Assembly: GCA_020721065.1 (NCBI GenBank)
Contig: DYNM01000020.1
Location: 1-49,476 of the forward strand
From: Thiocystis violascens
GTDB lineage: Bacteria; Pseudomonadota; Gammaproteobacteria; Chromatiales; Chromatiaceae
Length of the DNA: 49,476 nucleotides
Reading direction: 5' to 3'
The translations under genes and the position numbers were made by a program. This document shows, piece after piece, positions 42,363 through 49,476 of the stretch. Position 1 is the stretch's first letter. Every line of letters begins with the position of its first letter. Under the pieces are notes generated by a model. That model ran no database searches. It was given only the letters and a program-made list of their open reading frames with translations, and was not told the DNA's origin.

Positions 42363-44627
42363 TTATTTCGTCAACGCCATAAATAAACGCGGCAATTTTT
42401 CTGGCAGCCGTTCCACGCGATCAATCACCGTGAAGCGATTACCAAAGCAATCGCGCACATATTCATCTGCGTGCGCATCAAGGTTAATGCAATAGGTATA
42501 AATCCCTTGTTGATCCAATTCCTGCACCGCTTGATGGGTGTCTTCAATCAACAAGCGTTCATCGGTGACATCAATATCATGCGGCTGTCCATCGGTGAGA
42601 ATTAACAGCAATTTCTTTTCCGCTTGTCGCGCACTTAAATAATGCGCCGCATGACGCAATGCCGCACCCATGCGCGTTGAATAACCCGCTTCTAATGCTG
42701 CCAATCGCCCTTTGACTTGATCGTCCCACCGCTCGCTATAACCTTTAATGTGTTGATAACGCACTTCGTGGCGCGTATTGGATGAAAAACCGGCAATGGC
42801 GAATTCATCGCCTAGATGGTCAATTGCCCAACCCAATAATGCCACTGCTTCCTGACTCAATTCCAAAATACTCTGCGTACAACCGTCGGGAATCTGGTTA
42901 ATTGATTGCGACAAATCCAATAATAGCATCACCGCAATATCGCGCCCGTCGTGGCGATGACTCATATTAATACGCGGATCAGGCGTTGCGCCGCCGCGAT
43001 AATCAATTAACGAACGAATTGCGACATCCAAATCCAATTCGCTACCTTCTTCTTGATAACGCAGCCGGACGTATTGCTGCGGTTTAAGCAAATCGAGAAT
43101 TTGTTTTAAGCGTTTGGCTAATTGCCGATGTTTATCAAGCAGCGCATCAATCAATGCCGGATCGCCGCTGGGATGCAATCCTTCATACAAACTGACCCAA
43201 TCGGGGCGATAAGTCTTTGATTGATAATCCCATTCTGGATAATGACGCGGTGGCAAAGTCTCAATGTCATCCGCCCGCTGCGGCTGGCGTTCGGCGAACG
43301 TTTCCTCTTCATCGCCCTCTTCGATGTAGCGCCACAGATGCCGATTGTCGTCGCGGTAATCGACGTGGGTGTCGGTGAAATAGACGTTAGAGGACAAATC
43401 CTGCTGGCGACGGGTGCGGGCGATGTAGGAAATGGCGAGATTGGCGATTTCGGCAGTGCTGGAGGTTGTGCCGTCCGCCAACGCCGCGTGAAATCGTGCA
43501 ACAAAATCAAGCAGTTCCGGCTGTTCGTAACCGTGATTGGGATCAAGCGCAGCGCGAGAAAACATCGCCAGCCGATGCCGAATGCACGACTCCTGCGCCG
43601 GATCGCAATCGTCGGCTTCGGGATGCGGATGCAGCGCCAACAGGATGCGGCGCAAGCCGGGATATTCGCGCAGCGCGAGCGTATCGACGCGACAATCCTC
43701 GAACGTTTCGACTGCAACCCGTTGAAAAGGACTTAAATTATCCGCGACCTGCGGCGTGCTCCAGCGCCAATGCGCGGCGATATGCGCGAGCACGGCGCGA
43801 TACCGATCAATGCCGCTGACGCCAGCGCGGTCGTCATAACAATCGGGAACGCGCACGCCGAGCGCATCGAAATACGGTTGCGGTTTGCGCAATTCGTCAA
43901 ATGCTTCGGAATAAGGCACGAGCATTTGATGTTCTTGCCATAAAGCGCGGAGATATAAATCAAGCTGGCGCTCGTGATCGACAAATAAAGTGCCATGCCG
44001 TTCGCGTTGTAATACGGCGCGACTATCAGCGGATTGCAAACTGAAATACTCGCGCTGGCGTTCGGGATGATCACCGTAATGACGCAGCCCGTAATCAATC
44101 CAATTGCGCAAACCGTGACAGGTTAATTGGCGCAATAAATATGGAATTTGTTCTAATAAATCCGGCAAGCTGGGGCTGGGAATAGTGGTATGAAAACCAT
44201 GAATAGAGCCGGTCGTGCGCTCCATAAAATCTAAAATAATGTCGATATAACGCCCGAATAAATCGGTACACGGTAAGCGCCGCGAGACTTCAGCGATGCT
44301 TTGTAAAAATGGCAAAATCGCTTTGCCATTCGGACTGCGCGACATTTTCCACACTGCATCTGAAACTAATGCCAGCGTTTCCTCACCCAATTCAGAAGCG
44401 ACTTGCGGCATCTTTTCTAAATACACCAGCACTGGCTCAAAGCCGCGTCCAATGCCGCAAATGATTGAAGCGCCGTGTAAATAATCGTGAATTCCCGTGG
44501 CACTTAACAGCAATTGTGCTTCTGCCATGCAATCGGGAAATACTTGATCGAGTTGTGGAAAATTGCAGCGCAATTGCTGGCGGTACGGTTGGAGTTCAGC
44601 AGCGGCGAGCGGGAGGAGTGCGGACAT
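42363..44627 (-). CDS. cbbO: CbbO-type Rubisco activase subunit (VWA protein, NorD family)
   Basis: A 754-aa protein. The C-terminal VWA domain has a MIDAS DLSQS in LLLDLSQSINQI and LLLILTDGQPHDIDV. The middle has the NorD/CbbO blocks TFEDCRVD (about 310) and RLAMFSRAAL, and the acidic DDNRHLWRYIEEGDEEE. With the MoxR-type ATPase CbbQ, CbbO binds Rubisco through its VWA domain and removes inhibitory sugar phosphates. The length and C-terminal VWA suit CbbO better than the shorter NorD (about 630 aa). No cbbQ, cbbL or norB is in the window. An AGGAG site precedes the ATG. Confidence 0.75.
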   Translation of the reverse strand: MSALLPLAAAELQPYRQQLRCNFPQLDQVFPDCMAEAQLLLSATGIHDYLHGASIICGIGRGFEPVLVYLEKMPQVASELGEETLALVSDAVWKMSRSPNGKAILPFLQSIAEVSRRLPCTDLFGRYIDIILDFMERTTGSIHGFHTTIPSPSLPDLLEQIPYLLRQLTCHGLRNWIDYGLRHYGDHPERQREYFSLQSADSRAVLQRERHGTLFVDHERQLDLYLRALWQEHQMLVPYSEAFDELRKPQPYFDALGVRVPDCYDDRAGVSGIDRYRAVLAHIAAHWRWSTPQVADNLSPFQRVAVETFEDCRVDTLALREYPGLRRILLALHPHPEADDCDPAQESCIRHRLAMFSRAALDPNHGYEQPELLDFVARFHAALADGTTSSTAEIANLAISYIARTRRQQDLSSNVYFTDTHVDYRDDNRHLWRYIEEGDEEETFAERQPQRADDIETLPPRHYPEWDYQSKTYRPDWVSLYEGLHPSGDPALIDALLDKHRQLAKRLKQILDLLKPQQYVRLRYQEEGSELDLDVAIRSLIDYRGGATPDPRINMSHRHDGRDIAVMLLLDLSQSINQIPDGCTQSILELSQEAVALLGWAIDHLGDEFAIAGFSSNTRHEVRYQHIKGYSERWDDQVKGRLAALEAGYSTRMGAALRHAAHYLSARQAEKKLLLILTDGQPHDIDVTDERLLIEDTHQAVQELDQQGIYTYCINLDAHADEYVRDCFGNRFTVIDRVERLPEKLPRLFMALTK

Positions 44628-44670
44628 TAGAAACTCCTAAACGTTGTTAATTATTCGGTATTGGTTTGGG

Positions 44671-44883
44671 TTAAGCGTATAACAATTTGCCACGCGGTTC
44701 TGGAATATGACGCCCTAAATCACGCGCAGTGTCGATCCATTCTTGCATGATGATTTCAGCATTTTTCAATGCTTCTTGATAACTTTTGCCGTCCGCCATA
44801 CAGCCGGGCAATTCGGGAACTTCGGCAATAAAACAATGATCTTCTGCGCTCCAATAAATAATAATTTCGTATTTAGTTGACAT
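44671..44883 (-). CDS. HicB-family protein
   Basis: A 70-aa HicB-like protein with the partial RNase H fold pattern: YEIIIYWSAEDHCFIAEVPE, LPGCMADGKSYQEALKNAE, then IMQEWIDTARDLGRHIPEP. It lacks the C-terminal DNA-binding extension of longer HicB antitoxins. No HicA toxin (short dsRBD-like protein with G-x-H) is found on either side, so it is an orphan. It lies 43 bp upstream of cbbO on the same strand. Confidence 0.8.
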   Translation of the reverse strand: MSTKYEIIIYWSAEDHCFIAEVPELPGCMADGKSYQEALKNAEIIMQEWIDTARDLGRHIPEPRGKLLYA

Positions 44884-45213
44884 CAGATTTATTTCAATTT
44901 GTGTGTTTAATGGAATATAGTGGCAGTTATCAGTGCAGCATTTCCTAATAACGGCAATTCAATTAGTCAACCGAGAATGCTACGAATTAAACGATGGACT
45001 GAAAAGCAAGTGGCTTATATCGTCAGACGGCTCACCAACTTATAAAGTTTGGTAGTGCAATTTTCGGTAGGATGGTATTAAGTACAATACCTTGAGGAGT
45101 AAGAGTTAAATCGTTTCAAGTTCTATCAATTTTTGAGCACCCGCATTGAGTTAACGTTTTTTTGACATCCTTGCCGTAAGCGTTATTTCAATGCAGGTGC
45201 TCAACTTAGGTAA
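44884..45213. other. 330-bp gap between hicB and the membrane protein gene
   Basis: No convincing gene. A plus-strand frame of about 40 codons ending WTEKQVAYIVRRLTNL is possible but without family. The right part (45133-45204) holds a long inverted repeat. The left part should contain the hicB promoter. Confidence 0.4.
45133..45204. repeat. Long imperfect hairpin (24-bp arms)
   Basis: Left arm 45133-45156 and right arm 45181-45204 pair at 21 of 24 positions, around a 24-base centre containing seven Ts. The outer ends are TTGAGCACC and GGTGCTCAA. It lies 9 bp after the stop of the minus-strand membrane protein gene, so it may terminate that operon; it could also be a miniature mobile element. 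Confidence 0.65.
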
Positions 45214-46497
45214 TTACCTTTTTGAGTTAATGGTTGGTGCTTTTAACTCAAAAATCGCTTTGTAAAATTTAATTACTTCAATGACTTTAAGTTCAGGTTT
45301 AGGAGCAGGTTGTGCAATTAGTTTCAGGATTTCTGCCAACTGCCCGTTATTTTGGCAACCATTATTAATCCGTTGCGTAATTGTGTTACCTGTTTTCTGA
45401 CAAGGATTAAATTTAACAGAAATATATTCTGTCTTAATCTCGTTTTCATCAAGGAATACATTAATTTCTTGTAATGCTACATCATAGGCATCAAAACCCC
45501 AAATACTACTACTATAATTTGGAATTTTACTCTCGAACTTGTCATTATCAAAAGCGACTAACGCTTGCCAAGCTGATCTGATTTTAGCCTGATACTCACG
45601 AATCAACTTGTACTGTTGCGGAGTAATCTTTGTTGATGGCGGATTGCGCTGTTTGTCGGGCGTATTGGTGATTTCCCTTTGAATTTCATCATTCGCAACA
45701 TCAGACAATGAAATCGTTTGATTATCAGTTAAAAAGTGATTGACAACATTGGTCTCAAAATCTGTAGAAAAATATGCCGTTTGAAGTTCCTTGTTGCATT
45801 CTTCACCAGGCTTAGACGCAAGGATCACACACAAAGTGTTATGCTTTTCTTTGCAGTCCTCCCCACTATATTTATCAGAAAGCTTGCACACCGAATCTGA
45901 TAACGTATTTTTAGATGACAATAAAGAACGAAGAAAAGTTTCAGCAGATACAGCCAGTGCAACTGCTAAAACCACTGCGCCAGCAACAGCTGGTATTATT
46001 TTTTTGTTCTGCTTGTTTTTTATCTTTTCTTTTTTCTTTGACATATCACGGCGAGCGCAGGACTCGTTCCATAGCAAGTTATCAGTTGCCGGAGGCAGTG
46101 CCAGCTCGGTAAACAAATGATGATAGCAATCAGTCAATTCCGAACGTTTAATAGGATCGCTTTTCCCTTCTTGTGTCCAATCAATTGTGGCTGTAATCAG
46201 TTGGGTTAAATCGCCCTCTAAACACCTTGTCAGTTTAGCGGTAATATCATCAATAGCTTCCGGCGACAGTTTTTCAACCGCAACATCACCCAGAATCAAC
46301 AATTCATCGCCTTCGCGCTCACTGTTAACCTGCTTAACTGAGTGCTTAACAGCAAGCCATGCGGCGCCGCGCAATTGTTGACGCGCCATCTGCACAAGTT
46401 GATCTAATTCAAGTACATCCTCGTGCCAATTGTTAGCCACCAATGTACGATGATTCCATTTGCCAGCGCGGGGGGTTACAGCGATTAAATACGGCAT
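45214..46497 (-). CDS. Single-span membrane protein, partner of the TerD-GTPase
   Basis: A 427-aa protein with three parts: an N-terminal cytosolic domain (1-150), a Lys-rich stretch KKKEKIKNKQNKK followed by one membrane span (about 166-182, IIPAVAGAVVLAVALAV), and a C-terminal domain (about 190-427) with paired cysteines (DSVCKLSDKYSGEDC, CVILASKPGEEC), which may form disulfides outside the membrane. The orientation fits the positive-inside rule. It follows the TerD-GTPase gene by 13 bp with AAGGAG before the ATG, so the two are co-translated. No family recognised. Confidence 0.7.
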   Translation of the reverse strand: MPYLIAVTPRAGKWNHRTLVANNWHEDVLELDQLVQMARQQLRGAAWLAVKHSVKQVNSEREGDELLILGDVAVEKLSPEAIDDITAKLTRCLEGDLTQLITATIDWTQEGKSDPIKRSELTDCYHHLFTELALPPATDNLLWNESCARRDMSKKKEKIKNKQNKKIIPAVAGAVVLAVALAVSAETFLRSLLSSKNTLSDSVCKLSDKYSGEDCKEKHNTLCVILASKPGEECNKELQTAYFSTDFETNVVNHFLTDNQTISLSDVANDEIQREITNTPDKQRNPPSTKITPQQYKLIREYQAKIRSAWQALVAFDNDKFESKIPNYSSSIWGFDAYDVALQEINVFLDENEIKTEYISVKFNPCQKTGNTITQRINNGCQNNGQLAEILKLIAQPAPKPELKVIEVIKFYKAIFELKAPTINSKR

Positions 46498-46510
46498 GAT
46501 AAATTACTCC

Positions 46511-49342
46511 TTATCTCCAAGCAGGTAGGGTTGGTTCACCGGGAATACCAGTTAAGTTCAATGTGACAGAAGCATTGATTGTGCTTTCTGTCTGCATTTC
46601 AATTGTCTCGCCATTTATATTGTTTACTTTAAGGTGTTTCACTCCGCTACTTTGGTCATCGCAAACCCAACAACCCATTTCTTTTGTATCAACACGAATC
46701 TTGAGTTTATCGTTCAATCGTGCTGTAACTTTATAAGTATTATTAGTTGTTGTTGGATCGAAAGCAGATGTTGTCCCTGCATCAGCCTTAATGTCGGGAA
46801 TGATGATAACTGGTGTATCATCAATCAGAACGGTCAGTTGGGTATTGCTATCTGCATCTTTTTTCCAACGCACAGACCTGACCGATAAAGTCAATTTCAT
46901 TGGCTGGGTTTGCGCATTTAACCAATCCAAATATGCCTGCACTTCGTTCTGCATCGTTTTTAACGGCGCGGATGCTAAATATCGGTGTAGTAAATCAGAT
47001 GATCTGTTATTGCGTGCCTCTTCATACAAGTTTTGATCGTGTACGCGATTAATCTGTTGTATCAGTTGCTTCTCTTTTTTAATGCCTACTGATGTTCTTA
47101 GCTTCAAATCAATCGGCCATTGTAAAATTTGCCCGTGCAAAGCATACGCAGCTTCAATATTGCCCTTTTCAAGAGCCTGCTGAATAGCTGATTCAAGATA
47201 ATTCAATGCTGCTTGCTCGAAATTTTCAATTAAAGGTGTAATGTTTTTGTCAGCATTACGTTGTTGCAACATGGTCGCGGCTTCAACCGTTTTACCTGCT
47301 TTAAGTGTTGACACATAAACCTTATAAAATTCATCCCAATTGCCCTGAGCTGCGATGTTAGCTACCAATCCAATTGCGTCAGGGCGATGATGGCCATTTG
47401 GAAAAACTGTTAAATATTGCTGCGCACGTTCTAATTGTTTTTTCGGTGATTCGGCGTGTTGTACTTCAGCCCAATACACCTCCTCACGTCCGTGCCGCAG
47501 TACAGTTAATTGCCCTTCCGCTTGTGTGGCAGTTAATACAAGCCGTTTTGCAAGCCAATGCAACGGTGATTCACTATAAGATGCAAACCACTTTTCAGCA
47601 GCTTGTACAGCGGGTCCGGCAGCTTGGGGATCGTCAATCGTATGCTTATGTACTTGATAACGCCAAAAATCCCAACTCCACTCTGAAATTAATAACATTG
47701 ACGCAGCAATTATAAAAGTGATTGCAATACGAGTCACAAATGCGAACGTTGCTTGTCCCAACAGATGCTTTGCTTCGCTGTATAATGGATCAGTGGTCAA
47801 TAACTCTTTATTGAGTTTACGCCCGCGATGAACTAAAGACCAAATCGAAAATGGCCAGGGTATAAACCACTTAGCAGTAGGTTTCAGTGTGCTATTCAAA
47901 TCATTACGATAAATTGCAACATCTATTTCATCGCGGCGCTGTGCCGCCCAAATAAATGGTTCCTCTAAACCAAAGGAATGCAAAGGTAATAACGATTTTG
48001 GGCGGTCATTCGTATTGCATTCACCAATTGCGCTGATTGGGAATACCTCAAAATACCGATCAGGATTAGCGACCGCGCTGCGCAAGGCATTAAATAAACC
48101 ATGATGGGGTGGCACCGGTTTTTGATTGAGAAATTCTTTTAACCTTTGTTGCGCTTGCTGCATATTTTGATCTGTGAGATTTCCAATGCGATCCCACTTA
48201 GTCAAAATCATTGCAACTGGTATACTCAATTGCCTTTCGCCCCGTTCGCTATGTAAGAGGCTAAAACTTTCCTTTAAACTATGTAGCCGCTTACCATCAT
48301 CATCAAATGCTGAAGCCCCGCTATTCAGATGCGGCGTGGGTGCTAAAACTAATAGCGCATCCTTGTCTTTTAATTGTTCACGCAATCGGCTGGCGCGTTC
48401 GGTGTTAGATAGCGTTGAATCAAGCGATTCACCAGAATAATCGATTAATTCGATACGATAGGTGCGTTGCCCATCGCTGAAGTCAAAATCGAAAATCATC
48501 TTTGCATGATCGGATGCTGTCGGTTCTGGCAAGCGCCCATTCTTGAGTGCATCTATTGCTTTATCAAGAGCTGCTTTACCTTCTTCCAATGCTCGATAAC
48601 GTTCAGCTTTTTCACTCGTTGGTTTATTATGATTTGGTTCTGGAGGAAGAGGCAGACGAGTACAATTATAATTAGAATTATCAAGCGATACATGATCCAT
48701 ACCAAGTGCGGCTAATAATACGGTTTTTCCTGCATTAGTTGAACCAAATAAGGCAAACCGATAAATTCTTAATGGGTTATTCGTAATTGGCGCTGTATCA
48801 GGTGGCGGCAGAGAGTTTTGCGCTTGTTCAGTTGAGGCTTTTTGCTGTGGCAATGGTGCGCCATAATGCGAATATAACTGTTTAATACTATTGACGAAAC
48901 CCTGACCTGAAACATTTAATCGCCATTCGCCATTATGTTGATACACTTCACAAAGAACTAACGCTTTATACTGTGCAATATCGTTAAAAGTAAACTGAGC
49001 AAAATCATGTGCGACACAACGCAGCGTATGGATTTTTGAAAAATCAGCATCTGCCATTGTAATAGCAACAGTCACTCTTCTCACCTGTGTAGGAATGACT
49101 TGAAAACAGATTTTCAATACCACATGACCAGTAGTAGTGCTCAAATTTAATGCACCTTCTAATAGGGTCGGTTGGTCAACTGATAATATCGTTTCTGGCG
49201 TGCATATCTTATTATTATCACCTAGCAAAAAAGCAGTAATATTTAGCTTGGGAATAGTTGGAGCTGCTGACGCCCAAAATACTTCTAAAGCCAATTCATT
49301 GTTTGGAATTTTTACTTTGGCACCGGAAACGAGGTTTTGCAT
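46511..49342 (-). CDS. TerD-domain/GTPase fusion with membrane span and helical repeats
   Basis: A 943-aa protein. Residues 1-162 are a TerD-like domain (ITAFLLGDNNKICT, KALVLCEVYQHNGEWRLNVS and GQGFVNSIKQLYSHYG). A GTPase of the dynamin/GBP-like or TRAFAC type follows: P-loop GSTNAGKT (200-207), LIDYSGES at G3 and LTKWD at G4. A hydrophobic span (FAFVTRIAITFIIAASMLLI) near 540-560 separates it from a TPR-like helical region (about 570-820) and a beta-rich C-terminus with CWVCDD. TerD domains bind calcium in Ter stress systems; the calcium ligands are not clearly kept here. It is the first gene of a two-gene operon with the membrane protein at 45214. Confidence 0.82.
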   Translation of the reverse strand: MQNLVSGAKVKIPNNELALEVFWASAAPTIPKLNITAFLLGDNNKICTPETILSVDQPTLLEGALNLSTTTGHVVLKICFQVIPTQVRRVTVAITMADADFSKIHTLRCVAHDFAQFTFNDIAQYKALVLCEVYQHNGEWRLNVSGQGFVNSIKQLYSHYGAPLPQQKASTEQAQNSLPPPDTAPITNNPLRIYRFALFGSTNAGKTVLLAALGMDHVSLDNSNYNCTRLPLPPEPNHNKPTSEKAERYRALEEGKAALDKAIDALKNGRLPEPTASDHAKMIFDFDFSDGQRTYRIELIDYSGESLDSTLSNTERASRLREQLKDKDALLVLAPTPHLNSGASAFDDDGKRLHSLKESFSLLHSERGERQLSIPVAMILTKWDRIGNLTDQNMQQAQQRLKEFLNQKPVPPHHGLFNALRSAVANPDRYFEVFPISAIGECNTNDRPKSLLPLHSFGLEEPFIWAAQRRDEIDVAIYRNDLNSTLKPTAKWFIPWPFSIWSLVHRGRKLNKELLTTDPLYSEAKHLLGQATFAFVTRIAITFIIAASMLLISEWSWDFWRYQVHKHTIDDPQAAGPAVQAAEKWFASYSESPLHWLAKRLVLTATQAEGQLTVLRHGREEVYWAEVQHAESPKKQLERAQQYLTVFPNGHHRPDAIGLVANIAAQGNWDEFYKVYVSTLKAGKTVEAATMLQQRNADKNITPLIENFEQAALNYLESAIQQALEKGNIEAAYALHGQILQWPIDLKLRTSVGIKKEKQLIQQINRVHDQNLYEEARNNRSSDLLHRYLASAPLKTMQNEVQAYLDWLNAQTQPMKLTLSVRSVRWKKDADSNTQLTVLIDDTPVIIIPDIKADAGTTSAFDPTTTNNTYKVTARLNDKLKIRVDTKEMGCWVCDDQSSGVKHLKVNNINGETIEMQTESTINASVTLNLTGIPGEPTLPAWR

Positions 49343-49421
49343 TACATTCTCCGAAAAACTGATGATGTTAGTGGCTTCTCTTTAAAGAATACCGATCTGC
49401 GGGACAATCAAGGTTTAGCTG

Positions 49422-49442
49422 TTAGGAGTTACGCAGTTGCGA
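49422..49442 (+). repeat. 21-bp dispersed repeat, copy 2
   Basis: TTAGGAGTTACGCAGTTGCG plus A matches 10751-10771 with two mismatches. It lies upstream of the TerD-GTPase gene, at the window edge. Confidence 0.5.
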
Positions 49443-49476
49443 ACAAGCCATACAATGGTGCTGATAAATAAAATCG

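Noticed and set aside
42363..44627. NorD (nitric oxide reductase activation) in place of CbbO
   Set aside because: The family is shared, but 754 aa is closer to CbbO and no norCBQ genes are nearby; the alternative is kept open through a moderate confidence.
44884..45213. A HicA toxin gene paired with the HicB-like gene
   Set aside because: No frame on either strand shows the short dsRBD-like HicA pattern with its active-site His.
1..49476. tRNA, rRNA and complete insertion sequences
   Set aside because: I saw no cloverleaf with a conserved TTCGANNC arm, no rRNA segment and no transposase frame with a DDE pattern, though a structural RNA could escape reading by eye.

Overview
The window looks like chromosomal DNA of a gammaproteobacterium, most plausibly a phototrophic or sulfur-oxidising relative of the purple sulfur bacteria (Chromatiales). 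This is inferred from gene content: an intact PYP-phytochrome-diguanylate cyclase photoreceptor, a CbbO-type Rubisco activase subunit, Fe-type SodB, a 628-aa ParE, the gmhB-plsC pair and an orphan HyfB. Base composition is mixed. Housekeeping genes and much of the CRISPR operon are GC-rich; the stretches at about 25.1-30.3 kb and 45-49.4 kb are visibly AT-richer, which suggests transferred defence or stress modules.

Layout. 1-1.2 kb: a DUF29 gene and a decayed tandem duplicate. 1.2-9.6 kb, minus strand: sdhB, sodB, a 42-aa membrane peptide, a NYN-domain gene, parE, aroE (carrying an in-frame heptamer-repeat insertion) and the photoreceptor (PYP, PAS-GAF-PHY, GGDEF, EAL). 9.9-12.9 kb, plus strand: a polytopic membrane protein and a stand-alone HyfB, with heptamer repeat arrays between genes. 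13-14.3 kb, minus strand: plsC and gmhB. 14.7-25.1 kb, plus strand: a type III-D CRISPR-Cas locus with cas10 (no HD domain, GGDD intact), a single cas7, csx10 with a helical tail, a double cas7, csx19 and a large cas7 of the TIGR03986 type, followed by a Can2/Card1-like CARF nuclease, a DUF29 gene and csx16. No cas1, cas2 or cas6 is present. 25.1-30.5 kb: a decayed GTPase gene, a C2H2-finger protein, a coiled-coil protein, a divergent Hsp70 with a C-terminal Cys4 motif, a small coiled-coil protein and a zinc ribbon. 30.6-39.2 kb: a phospho-signalling module (PP2C phosphatase, VWA protein, FHA-like protein, Ser/Thr kinase, pseudokinase with an extra C-terminal domain, an interrupted gene, PIN nuclease). 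The interrupted gene is split by a segment of about 545 bp carrying a two-repeat CRISPR mini-array and a decayed 3' end of mnmA. 39.4-42.3 kb: a single-chain type IIL (MmeI-like) restriction-modification enzyme. 42.4-44.9 kb, minus strand: cbbO and a lone HicB-like gene. 45.2-49.3 kb, minus strand: a membrane protein and a TerD-GTPase-transmembrane fusion.

How the genes may work together. From about 14.7 kb to the right edge the window reads as a defence/stress island. The type III-D complex would recognise target RNA, Cas10 would make cyclic oligoadenylate through its GGDD palm, Can2/Card1 would cut nucleic acid when that messenger binds, and Csx16 would probably remove it. The phosphatase-VWA-kinase set resembles the TerY-P triad described for Ter-type stress systems; here it is extended by a pseudokinase and a PIN nuclease and sits beside an R-M enzyme, with a TerD-GTPase protein 7 kb away. 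The best candidates for something undescribed are this extended kinase/phosphatase/PIN module, the C2H2-coiled-coil-Hsp70 module, and the III-D locus with its DUF29 passenger.
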